Below are positions 46,001 through 54,223 of a stretch of DNA of 64,000 nt, piece by piece. Where the stretch lies: assembly GCA_964643075.1 (NCBI GenBank), contig CAZXQO010000015.1:1-64000 (forward strand), given 5' to 3'. The notes beneath the pieces were generated by a model. The model was not told the DNA's origin, did not search any database, and saw only the letters and a list, made by a program, of their open reading frames with translations. The translations under genes were made by a program, and so were the position numbers. Source of the stretch: Desulfocucumis sp964643075 (GTDB lineage Bacteria; Bacillota; Desulfotomaculia; Desulfotomaculales; Desulfocucumaceae). Position 1 is the first letter of the stretch. Every line of letters starts with the position of its first letter.

Positions 46001-46125
46001 AGAACTGTCCCGGGATCAGGATCTTCCGGAGAAAACCTCCATTCCGGCGTGTAGAAAGGATTCATATTTACAAGCTGTGCCTTCAGCGCCTGCATGTCCC
46101 TTGCATCAAGCAACGGCGGTTGCAT
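43078..46125 (-). CDS. baseplate J-like protein (Afp11-like)
   Basis: This 1015-residue larger wedge protein starts with PLLDARDMQALKAQLVNMNP. It contains RFNKVPMKNFIAFLNML, GGGTRGNVAPRDIV, and RNRAVTVGDFEWLTRQASQN near the core J domain, and ends with SINAVNFVEKVSMTV. The beta-rich middle (about 150-700) is an insertion that enlarges it compared with the 749-residue partner. AAGGTGGAAG precedes the ATG. It is in one operon with gp25 upstream. Confidence 0.92.
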   Translation of the reverse strand: MQPPLLDARDMQALKAQLVNMNPFYTPEWRFSPEDPDPGTVLFIIFARMFQENIKRFNKVPMKNFIAFLNMLNITPQPSRPATVFVTFNLSNGATEPVLIPAGTRVAANASDGGEQIIFETEGNMLITPAAIVDAYSVSVEQDKILKIPEPFWAPEPQEKQPIALFDFAGSENLQEHSLYLGHTYLFDIRETALLEVELKNSVMQYKEPYFCEKLANSDHVEWTYRTEEGWESFDGVSVKGNRLVLEKSRRLPIALHEINGIKDRWIRCRALEGRVDNLDDIEIDGIGLGAKFYDCENRGGITPDMLFNNDIQLAAEGCYPLGKYFALFDTFYFSSREVLSKRGAKISIKFYLRHEENLMQQQPPGEPNWKMIMKKSSFDEPDPPRVSILTASWEYWNGSGWAKLFSRQDYEEIFYHPAGMEKEIEFICPEDMQETSVNDFSGYWVRVRVINIENNYAVNSFYRAPLVENLLLTYAYAEGRIAAEHTLTYNNLEYIDPSSNAGSTTKRPFYSFDCRQPAFYLGFDKPPVKGPISMFFSVKSRKLTADKPPLTDWEYLRIRGGALEWSALKTVDGTHSFTASGGIVFAGSPDFAHASLFGRELYWIRIISRDGKYGGADKDLTLPYINGVYLNSTRVIQQESINNEFFETRPGDIGKEYRLSRAPVLSEEVWVNEARLISEDDRKRLMENTPARVEEIRDLKGNLDKFWVKWTEVDYLLGSGPEDRHYTINRLTGGICFGDGKNGKLPPLKGMQNIKINYKIGGGTRGNVAPRDIVTIQSSIAYINGVFNSEPSGGGCDTEDFAGAVRRGPQILKHRNRAVTVGDFEWLTRQASQNIARVKCLPNYNRQGEREAGCVTVVVLPKDSRAGEVVFPKIKQQVEKYILERAANAVAFPEKIQVILPVYLEISVYVVMVVNDMDVLALAEKEAQEKINNFLDPLAGNYDGKGWEIGYCPHISTFYALFNSINAVNFVEKVSMTVYKIDSGQRTELDANNLPELPHGMVTNGKHRLDVKVP

Positions 46126-46163
46126 ACTTCCACCTTCATTCCTGACTGTAATTAATAAACGCT

Positions 46164-46565
46164 TTACTTGGTCCCTTCATAAATATAGAAGGGATATACC
46201 AGGTTAAACATATTATTGGTTGTGCTCACTGTATAGCGGATATTGATATTTAGTTTCCCGGAGTCCTCCCGGTCAAAAAGCGCCTTGATCTCCACATCCT
46301 TGACCCTGGGCTCCCAGACCGTAATCGCCTCCCGGATGCTTTGTTCCAGCATATTCAGGGTTGTGGTATCGGTAAGTCCAAATATAAAATCATGCACCCC
46401 ACAACCGAATAAAGGTCGCATCACCCGCTCCCCCCGGGAGGTGGATAATATAATGCGAATGGCTTCGGAAATGTCCTCCTCGTACTCGGACGTCATTATC
46501 CTGCCGGTAACGGCATCAACCCGGACGGGGAATTTCCAGCCCCTTCCCAAATAGTTTTTACCCAA
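46164..46565 (-). CDS. gp25-like baseplate wedge protein (Afp9-like)
   Basis: This 133-residue protein of the GPW/gp25 lysozyme-like family nucleates sheath on the baseplate. Typical blocks are YEEDISEAIRIILSTSRGER, VMRPLFGCGVHDFIF and LEQSIREAITVWEPRV with the conserved EPR. The start is TTG 46565, with GGTGAT upstream. Confidence 0.95.
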   Translation of the reverse strand: MGKNYLGRGWKFPVRVDAVTGRIMTSEYEEDISEAIRIILSTSRGERVMRPLFGCGVHDFIFGLTDTTTLNMLEQSIREAITVWEPRVKDVEIKALFDREDSGKLNINIRYTVSTTNNMFNLVYPFYIYEGTK

Positions 46566-46598
46566 AAGATCACCGCCTTTTTAGGCTGTTTAGCTGAT

Positions 46599-47351
46599 TT
46601 AGTTGATTTTTACCATTGATCCCTTCAGGGTCAATATACCGCTGGCTTCAATATTAAGCATGCCGCTGGACTTTATGGCGATATTGGTGCCATTAATCTT
46701 GACATCCAAGCCGCTGTCGATAGTCACGGAGTTCCCGGTCCCATCAACAGTAACGGAACAAGATTTTGATTTGACAATACTTTTAGCATCACCGGTAAGA
46801 GTTATTTCATTGCTGTTGGCATCTATAGTAATTTTGTTTTTGGCATCTTTATCTTTTATTTCTATTTTTTTATTCTTGTCATCCAGCAGTACGGTGTGTC
46901 CATCCTTTGATTTTACTTCCAGCTTTTCCTCGCCGCTTTTATCATAGAAGGTTATCTCATGCCCACTCCGGGACTTTATTTTACGTATATCGTTCTTTCC
47001 GTCGGCGTTTTCCTCCGGGGGCTTGTCCGTTTTGTTCCACAACATGCCGATAACGTAAGGTTTATCTACGTCCCCTCCATCAAAGGCAACCAGCACCTCA
47101 TCATCTACCTCCGGCGGGAAAAAGGCTCCCCTGGAATTACCCCCCATTAAAGTGGCTATTCTCGCCCAGGTGGTTGCCAGGTCATTACCATTAAAAGGCT
47201 CCCTTCCGGGCAATTTCACTTTGACCCGGCCCAGCTTATCGGGATCCGTGGTATCGGTTACAATGCCAACCATCACACCATATATTTTCTGGGCATATGT
47301 ATTTTGATTAACCGGGGTGTTTAATCTGACTAAAGAATCCACCAGGCTCAT
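46599..47351 (-). CDS. gpV-like central spike protein
   Basis: The protein has 250 residues. An OB-fold (about 25-110: GIVTDTTDPDKLGRVKVKLP, DDEVLVAFDGGDVDKPYVIG) is followed by a long repetitive beta-helix spike (about 125-250, strands such as KKIEIKDKDAKNKITID). In Afp8 and VgrG the gpD-like and gpV-like parts are fused; here they are separate genes overlapping as ATGA. The tip would be capped by the DUF4280 protein at 57923. Confidence 0.93.
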   Translation of the reverse strand: MSLVDSLVRLNTPVNQNTYAQKIYGVMVGIVTDTTDPDKLGRVKVKLPGREPFNGNDLATTWARIATLMGGNSRGAFFPPEVDDEVLVAFDGGDVDKPYVIGMLWNKTDKPPEENADGKNDIRKIKSRSGHEITFYDKSGEEKLEVKSKDGHTVLLDDKNKKIEIKDKDAKNKITIDANSNEITLTGDAKSIVKSKSCSVTVDGTGNSVTIDSGLDVKINGTNIAIKSSGMLNIEASGILTLKGSMVKIN

Positions 47352-48391
47352 ATGGCGTTCCCTCCCACGGTAAATGTAGTCCGGTAGCCGTAGTCATTAA
47401 TTGTATGAGTAACCGAAGTAAGATAGTAAATCCTGCTAAGCTGGGTACCAAGACCGTTTATTTTGACATATTTGCCGGCCAGCAGCGAGGCGTCGCCGGG
47501 GATTTGCCCGGTTCCGGTAACCAAGTCCATGGAGCGCCTGTTTAGAATAGCATCTGCCCTTTTCTTGGCCTCCGCCTGAGAAATTGCATTTTCATAGACA
47601 TACTCCTTGATCTGACTGCCGCATACGGTCTGTAAAAGCTGCGGTCCGTCCTTTGTAGCGCTGCTGTCCACTTTGGTAACTGTACCGGAGGTGCCCACAA
47701 AGGTTTGTTTGTTAAGCTCATCCACAGCCCTTACCTCCACCTGGCAGACCTGATCCGCCACATCCAGGGTCGGTGAAAAGCTGAACATATTTTGACCCCA
47801 GGTCAAATCACAGATAGAGCTTACGCTTGAGTTGAGCTTCCTGAAATAGGCATTGCCCAGGCTTAAAAAAAATTCAAAACCATTCCATTCCGCCAGTATG
47901 TTTAAAAACTGGTAGTCGGTAACACGGCTTTGTTCAATTATTTTATATGAAGTCCCGGTGCTTTCCGTGGTACAGGTCATACCATGGGCCTGAACAATCT
48001 GGCTCACTACATCGCTGTGAGTCATGTCTGCCCAGGAACGGGACTTAACCCCCTTGGTCAATAAAATTGTCTTATCCATTCCCCCCACCACAATTTTCGG
48101 AGCGCCGTCCTGGGGTAGATCAAAGTTCAATGATGTGATTAAGCCTTTAAAAACAGTTGTCAGAGCGTCCCTGTAACCAAACTTAATTTCAACACTTTTA
48201 CCGATGGAAAAATATTGGTCCAGCCAGTTATAACCTTCATAGCTAAAGGCATTTATTACTTCAAAAGTAAAGCTGTCCGCCTTTTCGACACTGGTTTCCA
48301 CCGTCACGTAAGAAATACCCACGCCCCCTGCTACAATATCAGTACCATCTATCAAGACTTCAAAATCCGGCGCTTTTATCTCTCCAGCCAT
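47348..48391 (-). CDS. gpD-like baseplate hub protein
   Basis: This 347-residue hub protein is of the phage late-control D / VgrG N-terminal type: APDFEVLIDGTDI at the start, TFEVINAF, the central SDVVSQIVQAHGM and a ADAILNRRSMDLVTGTG block. It forms the trimeric hub on which the spike sits. It directly overlaps the spike gene. Confidence 0.93.
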   Translation of the reverse strand: MAGEIKAPDFEVLIDGTDIVAGGVGISYVTVETSVEKADSFTFEVINAFSYEGYNWLDQYFSIGKSVEIKFGYRDALTTVFKGLITSLNFDLPQDGAPKIVVGGMDKTILLTKGVKSRSWADMTHSDVVSQIVQAHGMTCTTESTGTSYKIIEQSRVTDYQFLNILAEWNGFEFFLSLGNAYFRKLNSSVSSICDLTWGQNMFSFSPTLDVADQVCQVEVRAVDELNKQTFVGTSGTVTKVDSSATKDGPQLLQTVCGSQIKEYVYENAISQAEAKKRADAILNRRSMDLVTGTGQIPGDASLLAGKYVKINGLGTQLSRIYYLTSVTHTINDYGYRTTFTVGGNAI

Positions 48392-48403
48392 ATTACCACT
48401 CCA

Positions 48404-49048
48404 TTACTCCAGAGGCGGAATGACCAGCCGCCTGCCTGATTCCAGCATCCTGGGATTATCAATATTGTTGGCCCCTGCTATATCCCGCCAGTGACCGGGA
48501 TCTTCGTACTCCTCATTGGCAATCAGCCAAAGTTGCTCACCCTGCTTCAGCACCCTTTGCTTGGTACGGTCTGCGGAATAGCGGGGTGTTCCCTGCATCT
48601 GCTGGGTGACATTTACCGTTTTCCTGATGGTTATATCAATGGTGGCCCTGACTGGTATACCGGAATTTAAGAACATGGTAAAACGCTGGGTGGCCTGCGT
48701 CAGCACCCCCGGGAAGCTAAAAGTGCCCCAGACGAATTCGCATAGGGGAGGAACATGCAAATCGCTGTCTATGTCCAGTAGCTTTTCAATTTTGGAAGTA
48801 TGATCGCGCACATCCTGCTGCAGTTCATAGGTATCAAAAAATAGCTGCATGGACAGGGAGGCGTCGTCGCCGCTTACAAATTGGGCTACGGGAAGGTCCA
48901 GTCCGGGCAGGTCATCCCAGGAAAACTCGTTGCTTCTTTCCACGGTATACTCGTTGGGATTAAACAATACTTCAATTTCCTCGGTGCTGTTGCTGTAATA
49001 AACGTAAATCTTTGCCTTCTGGGGACTATTGGCCGGGGAGTCGGTCAT
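48404..49048 (-). CDS. LysM baseplate protein (Afp7-like)
   Basis: The protein has about 214 residues. The N-terminal domain (about 10-140) has VLFNPNEYTVERSNEFSWDD and ASLSMQLFFDTYE, as in phage XkdP/gp53-like proteins. A C-terminal LysM domain (about 165-214: LKQGEQLWLIANEEYEDPGH) ends RLVIPPLE. In these systems the LysM protein joins the hub to the wedges. ATG 49048 with AAGGGAT upstream is preferred over GTG 49066. It follows the giant protein gene by 26 bp. Confidence 0.9.
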   Translation of the reverse strand: MTDSPANSPQKAKIYVYYSNSTEEIEVLFNPNEYTVERSNEFSWDDLPGLDLPVAQFVSGDDASLSMQLFFDTYELQQDVRDHTSKIEKLLDIDSDLHVPPLCEFVWGTFSFPGVLTQATQRFTMFLNSGIPVRATIDITIRKTVNVTQQMQGTPRYSADRTKQRVLKQGEQLWLIANEEYEDPGHWRDIAGANNIDNPRMLESGRRLVIPPLE

Positions 49049-49074
49049 ATATATCAATCCCTTCACTCATGCGC

Positions 49075-52000
49075 TTAAAGCCCTCTTCGTTGCCGCTCAT
49101 TTTTAATCTTTCTTTCCAGTTCCATATATACTTTATCGGCAATTCGTCTAATTTCATTATTGGACAGCCCGTCCCGGGATGTTCCCCGAACTCCTACATT
49201 TACTTCCTTCTGTACAGGCTTCTTCACAGCCGGGGGCTTTGGCATGGAAATCTCCGCCGCCGGCCTGGGATTGTGCAGTTCCAGACGCGGTGAAATAGAA
49301 TGTCGCCAGGCCCCTACTGCATCCGGCATCTGCCGGTGCTCTTTTGGCTGCATTTCTGTTTCCCGGCTTACTGTTACAATATTTTTCAACACCTTTGTAA
49401 TGTTGCGCATCGCCGCTTCCCGCAGCCTGGTCGGAGAATATAGGCTACCTGCTCCCTTTTCTTTTTGCAGCGGGCCCAACTGCAGCCGGTTCCGCTGTAT
49501 CAAGCGTGTGGGCGCCCCCCTCCGGGCTGCCTCTTTTGTCAGGGGTATGCCCTGGGATTTACCTGTTTGCCCCTGAGGCCATAATCGCTGTTCCATAGGG
49601 GCTGGCCGGAGCAGTTGCATATCTTTCGTCTGGCGATAAATTCCCCGCTGCCCGGGGAAACAAAGTTTTGTCACATCCCGCGATATTCCGGCAAAAACCC
49701 TTTCGGAGATTACAGCCTGAGTGTGGTGTTTGACAGAGACGCCGCAGTCCTCCCCTGCCGGATGTCCGGGGTAATGCAAAAACATTTGCCTGGAAATTAC
49801 AGGTTGACCTGGAGCCATCACCGGGTATACGCCCTCCGCCCCACCTGGCATCCCAGCCGGCGGGGCAGCTTTGATCTGCTCCTTCCAGCGGGAAACCCCG
49901 GCTTCCTTTAGTGCTGCTCCGAACCTGTACATCCGGCTCCAAAGGGTTTCCATTTTCGCAAATACCTGCAATCCCAGCCGGGCTGCCTGCTCCCGTAGCT
50001 GACGCACATACTGTTCCGCATAGGTTTCATTATTACTGTACAGCAATTCACTGCCAGCCCCGGTTACCCGGCGGGCTTGTCCGGTTTTCCTCCCCGCCTG
50101 AAGCACTTTGAAACGCTGAACAATCCTGCTGTCGGCACAGACAGCCCCAGCCCGGTCACCAGCGAATGAACGCCGTCCCTGCTCAGGCAGCCAGGGATAA
50201 CTAAAACTGAAGTCAGGCTGTCCCCTGCGCGCTGCTTCCCTCCGGTATGGTTCCACATCTAACTGCTGCAGCATACCCTCTGCGATACCGTTGGTGTATG
50301 GCTGTGCCATTGCGTGCAACAGTGGCTTTATCCACCGGCTGCCCGGTCCGTGCCACCTGGCGAGTGGCTTTTCTCCATTTGTGGCCGCCGACGCCGGCAG
50401 GACCTTCAAGGACAAGAAGGATATATCTGCCGGGGTGGTTTGATTTTGGGTCCATTTCTGCAACGCAACCGGCCGCAACTCTCCTGACTTACCCACCGGG
50501 TAAGGTTTATAGGCTGCTGTATTGTACACTGCTCCTAACGACTGCTCCGCGCGTGCTCGCGGCTGTTTATAAACAGCCTGCCTGGACGGCAACTGCCGAA
50601 TTTCATCTTTCCCCGGATGTACACTTACCGGGCGATATAAGCGCATATAAGTTCTTGTTGGGAATCTGCCCCGCATGGCGGCACGAGCCGCTACAGCGCT
50701 CCGTCCGGATACTGCTTGGCCATATGTTGCCAACACTGTAATCACGAGTCTTTGTATCCTGTCCGATAATGTTTCTGTTTTCATCCGGAGCAGCCAGCCC
50801 TGCCCGGCGGCCTGTTCCCTAAGTCGCTGCCGCCCTGTCTGTCTTGAATATGTTACGTCTAACGCATATGGGACCCTTTCTGCAGCCCCTGCCGAATGGC
50901 TGGTAATTACCAGCTGACTTGAGGCCATCACCGGGTACAAGCCCGCCGCCCCACCCGGCATTCCAGCCGGCGGTGAAGCTTTGATCTGCTCCCGTAGCTG
51001 ACGCACATACTGTTCCGCATATGTTTTGTTATTACTGTATAGAAGTTTCCCATCAGCCCCGGTTACCCGGCAGGTTTGACCAGTTTTCCGCCCCGTCTGA
51101 AGCATTTTCAAATGCTGAACAACCCTACCGGCAATGAATACCGCCCCCGCCCGGTCACCGGCGAATGAACGCCGTCGCTGCTCAGGCGGCCAGGGATAAC
51201 TAAAACTGAAGTCAGGCTGTCCCTGGGGCGCTGCCCACTTACGGCTGTAACTGTAATGGTATTTTTCATATGGGACCTCCTGCGTCCCGGCCCGGAATAT
51301 TTGCCCCTTTTCCCGCAGGATGGTCCTGCTGCCCGGCTGCGCTAATTTGCTGAACCAGCGGTATCCCAGTATGCCTGTATGTTGATTGGTTAATCTATTT
51401 AGCGTTAAGGCAACTAATTTTTCTGCCAGGCTATAGTACCACCCGCCAGCTGTCAGGTTTGCTATAGGGTGCTGCTGCGGGTAAGGCACTGTGGCGTACA
51501 GCAACTGCAACTGTTTGACTGTTTTTTCCCCGGGCACCCGGCCTGCCTGACGCCGGTTTTGTTCTGCATTCCCCCGGGAGTTAACCTGTATATTTATAAA
51601 CCCGGGCGCTGCTTCCCTCCGGTATGGTTCCACATCTAACTGCTGCAGCATACCCTCTGCGATACCGTTGGTGTATGGCTGTGCCATTGCGTGCAACAGT
51701 GGCTTTATCCACCGGCTGCCCGGTCCGTGCCACCTGGCGAGTGGCTTTTCTCCATTTGTGGCCGCCGACGCCGGCAGGACCTTCAAGGACAAGAAGGATA
51801 TATCTGCCGGGGTGGTTTGATTTTGGGTCCATTTCTGCAACGCAACCGGCCGCAACTCTCCTGACTTACCCACCGGGTAAGGTTTATAGGCTGCTGTATT
51901 GTACACTGCTCCTAACGACTGCTCCGCGCGTGCTCGCGGCTGTTTATAAACAGCCTGCCTGGACGGCAACTGCCGAATTTCATCTTTCCCCGGATGTACA

Positions 52001-54174
52001 CTTACCGGGCGATATAAGCGCATATAAGTTCTTGTTGGGAATCTGCCCCGCATGGCGGCACGAGCCGCTACAGCGCTCCGTCCGGATACTGCTTGGCCAT
52101 ATGTTGCCAACACTGTAATCACGAGTCTTTGTATCCTGTCCGATAGTGTCTCTGTTTTCATCCGGTTATAAATCTGTTCATGAGCCACTACCCCTTGAAG
52201 CCTCGGGTACCGGGGTTGTCCTTGCGCACTAGGTTGATCATATGTCATAGACCGGAAAAGCACGTCTGATCGCCCAATGGGCACAATGGCTTCTGAAGCA
52301 GCGCTGCAGCCCGGCTGCATGAAGCGTAAATGCCGGTTAACCGTAAGCAACCGTGTCTGAATCCGGTTGACTATTCTATCGCTAAGGCTTTTATTAAGCC
52401 CTTCGTATATGATCCCAGTCTCTGCGAGGTGATGCTGCCTATTGTAAAATAGAGTCTTATAAGGCAGCGGCATACCCACTGACCTATCCAGTGTCGCAGC
52501 AGTTTGACCTGTCGCTTCCGGAGTTTCTGTTTGTATGAACGGTAGCGTTAGTGACCACTGCCATGTTTCCCGTCCGTAGGCTTCCCCCCCGCGCAATAGC
52601 GGCATCCTTACCGCTATTGCTTCGGGCTCACGCCTCGATACCACCCGGCCCGGTAATAGCGGAACTGCGTAGTGTCTGTCCTGTTTATCCCGCCCGGTTC
52701 TCGCCGGCGGTATTCCAGACAGGGAAAACGCCTGTATATATGTCATTATACGCTGCCACCGCATCTGTTCTTTTGCCGCGGCCCATCGCAATTCTCCATC
52801 TGTAGACGGAGGCAAAGCCATATCTCTGCCGGTATATTCGTATATAGCCCCGATTTGACGGCGGGGCAGATTATAAATAGTCTGCCCGGTATGTGCCTGC
52901 CTTCTTGTATCCTTTGCCGTATATATCTCTGCAGGATGAACAGGCTGATACATTTCTCCAGCCAGTCCGGCCCCCATAAAAGTACGCTGGGCTGCGAAAC
53001 TCCATGTTTTTCCCATGGTGCCCGGTATTTCCCAAATTGCCGATTCGCAACTCAGTGTCCTTACCCAGCGGTTGGCCAGAGTCATCAATATCCGCAGTCC
53101 CGTCCCGGACAACTGTCCTGGCAATGGACGCCATCCTGCCCGTGCCGGATATACTAAGGTGGCTGTAGGCTTTACCGTTCCCGTCGGCCCTTCTCTCTGA
53201 AGAATACCATCCCGCTCTCGCAAAATTAGGCCTGTTAGCGGATAGGGATACCCTCTACTGGTGAGAACAGCTGGCAAAGTGCCGGTGTTCATGATCCCTG
53301 GGAACGTCTTTTTCCCTGAAGGACTGTGACGGTATGGGAATTGCCCATGCCGCGCTGCCCCGCCGTCGCTATACCTGTGCAGTGTCTGCCCGGGCAGGAT
53401 GTCCGGCCGGAATATGTTGGCCGTTGTTTGCGGGAAAGCCACAAAAGCGGGGGACGATTCCCGTCCATATGTAATTATGGTCCCCGGCAACGGTTTATCC
53501 GCCGCAGTCCCGGCTGTTTCCCGCCGTAATACCGTCCTTTCGGTCAACTGCAACTCCGGCCTATGGCTATCTGTCCTGGGTCCCATAACCGTTGCTGTCG
53601 GCGCCCCGCTGAAAGCTAGCCCCGTCAGTTGTGCCTCTAATCGCTGCCACTGTACAGCCTTTTGCTCACCAGCCCGCCACAGAACCCCGAGAGCCGCTGC
53701 CGGAGTCGCCTCTATGCAAGTAGTTTCAGGCGTGCCAGATTGGGTGATCCCCACCCCAACCGCATGTAAGAAACGGGTAGTCCGTCCCGCCGCCCTGGTC
53801 ACCTCTTGCCAGCCTGTCCTGGATGTAGGCATGGTAAGGCTGTTAAAATTTTTAACAAATATCCTCTCTGCGGTTTGTTGTAAAATCCGTTTATTATAGA
53901 AGTAGTCAGAATGCTTTTCATAGCTGTATTTTGCCGCGGGAGCCGCAGTATTTTCATTTTTTTCAGCCGCAAAAAACAGTTGTACATTCAACATCAATTG
54001 TTGCAGCACAGTACTGTCCGCAGACGGCTGCATGTTTTCTCTAAAAACCAGGGAAAACCTTTTCCAGAAATCCCTCCTGGACGGTTTATACCTGCTGACT
54101 ATTCTATCCACAAAACCCTGGTTGCGGGTTCTGTTTGCTGTTATGCCTGTTTTTATCACCCTGGGCGAAATCAT
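49075..54174 (-). CDS. giant basic repetitive protein in the tape-measure position
   Basis: The open frame of 1699 residues starts MISPRVIKTGITANRTRNQG, placed by GGGAGG six bases upstream. The protein is rich in Arg, Gln, Ala, Pro, Gly and Tyr, strongly basic and probably largely disordered. Short helices of the type LSDRIxxRIxTxL recur between linkers. It has no membrane helix and is not a coiled coil. The last ~30 residues (NEIRRIADKVYMELERKIKN) look like a conserved charged helix. It contains a near-identical 560-bp in-frame duplication (about residues 670-856 and 1129-1315) and a diverged one. It lies directly ahead of the LysM gene, where phages of the PBSX type encode the tape measure. 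A tape-measure or cargo-packing role is inferred. Confidence 0.7.
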   Translation of the reverse strand: MISPRVIKTGITANRTRNQGFVDRIVSRYKPSRRDFWKRFSLVFRENMQPSADSTVLQQLMLNVQLFFAAEKNENTAAPAAKYSYEKHSDYFYNKRILQQTAERIFVKNFNSLTMPTSRTGWQEVTRAAGRTTRFLHAVGVGITQSGTPETTCIEATPAAALGVLWRAGEQKAVQWQRLEAQLTGLAFSGAPTATVMGPRTDSHRPELQLTERTVLRRETAGTAADKPLPGTIITYGRESSPAFVAFPQTTANIFRPDILPGQTLHRYSDGGAARHGQFPYRHSPSGKKTFPGIMNTGTLPAVLTSRGYPYPLTGLILRERDGILQREGPTGTVKPTATLVYPARAGWRPLPGQLSGTGLRILMTLANRWVRTLSCESAIWEIPGTMGKTWSFAAQRTFMGAGLAGEMYQPVHPAEIYTAKDTRRQAHTGQTIYNLPRRQIGAIYEYTGRDMALPPSTDGELRWAAAKEQMRWQRIMTYIQAFSLSGIPPARTGRDKQDRHYAVPLLPGRVVSRREPEAIAVRMPLLRGGEAYGRETWQWSLTLPFIQTETPEATGQTAATLDRSVGMPLPYKTLFYNRQHHLAETGIIYEGLNKSLSDRIVNRIQTRLLTVNRHLRFMQPGCSAASEAIVPIGRSDVLFRSMTYDQPSAQGQPRYPRLQGVVAHEQIYNRMKTETLSDRIQRLVITVLATYGQAVSGRSAVAARAAMRGRFPTRTYMRLYRPVSVHPGKDEIRQLPSRQAVYKQPRARAEQSLGAVYNTAAYKPYPVGKSGELRPVALQKWTQNQTTPADISFLSLKVLPASAATNGEKPLARWHGPGSRWIKPLLHAMAQPYTNGIAEGMLQQLDVEPYRREAAPGFINIQVNSRGNAEQNRRQAGRVPGEKTVKQLQLLYATVPYPQQHPIANLTAGGWYYSLAEKLVALTLNRLTNQHTGILGYRWFSKLAQPGSRTILREKGQIFRAGTQEVPYEKYHYSYSRKWAAPQGQPDFSFSYPWPPEQRRRSFAGDRAGAVFIAGRVVQHLKMLQTGRKTGQTCRVTGADGKLLYSNNKTYAEQYVRQLREQIKASPPAGMPGGAAGLYPVMASSQLVITSHSAGAAERVPYALDVTYSRQTGRQRLREQAAGQGWLLRMKTETLSDRIQRLVITVLATYGQAVSGRSAVAARAAMRGRFPTRTYMRLYRPVSVHPGKDEIRQLPSRQAVYKQPRARAEQSLGAVYNTAAYKPYPVGKSGELRPVALQKWTQNQTTPADISFLSLKVLPASAATNGEKPLARWHGPGSRWIKPLLHAMAQPYTNGIAEGMLQQLDVEPYRREAARRGQPDFSFSYPWLPEQGRRSFAGDRAGAVCADSRIVQRFKVLQAGRKTGQARRVTGAGSELLYSNNETYAEQYVRQLREQAARLGLQVFAKMETLWSRMYRFGAALKEAGVSRWKEQIKAAPPAGMPGGAEGVYPVMAPGQPVISRQMFLHYPGHPAGEDCGVSVKHHTQAVISERVFAGISRDVTKLCFPGQRGIYRQTKDMQLLRPAPMEQRLWPQGQTGKSQGIPLTKEAARRGAPTRLIQRNRLQLGPLQKEKGAGSLYSPTRLREAAMRNITKVLKNIVTVSRETEMQPKEHRQMPDAVGAWRHSISPRLELHNPRPAAEISMPKPPAVKKPVQKEVNVGVRGTSRDGLSNNEIRRIADKVYMELERKIKNERQRRGL
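49989..50226 (+). repeat. diverged internal repeat of the giant gene, copy b (left)
   Basis: It aligns in frame (offset 999 bp) with 50988-51225 at roughly 85% identity. Both begin TGCTCCCGTAGCTGACGCAC-like sequence and end at the CAGGGATAACTAAAACTGAA block. Confidence 0.7.
50229..50788 (+). repeat. 560-bp near-identical direct repeat, left copy
   Basis: It matches 51606-52165 with only two differences, both near 50767-50773 (AATGTTT versus AGTGTCT). The offset is 1377 bp (459 codons), so the reading frame is kept. Confidence 0.95.
50988..51225 (+). repeat. diverged internal repeat of the giant gene, copy b (right)
   Basis: This is the partner of 49989-50226. A further segment around 50921-50984 matches 49811-49874 (offset 1110 bp), so the duplications are nested and of different age. 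Confidence 0.7.
51606..52165 (+). repeat. 560-bp near-identical direct repeat, right copy
   Basis: This is the partner of 50229-50788. It encodes the segment that starts MKTETLSDRIQRLVITVLAT and ends at EPYRREAA. Confidence 0.95.
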
Positions 54175-54223
54175 CTTTTTCCTCCCGGTCCCACCGCTTG
54201 CCAGGCTTATCCTCAAGGCTTCC

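Noticed and set aside
50247..52118. Pairs of identical 164-residue plus-strand frames inside the giant gene
   Set aside because: They are mirror-strand shadows created by the duplicated coding sequence. The minus-strand frame is open for 5.1 kb and has a ribosome site.
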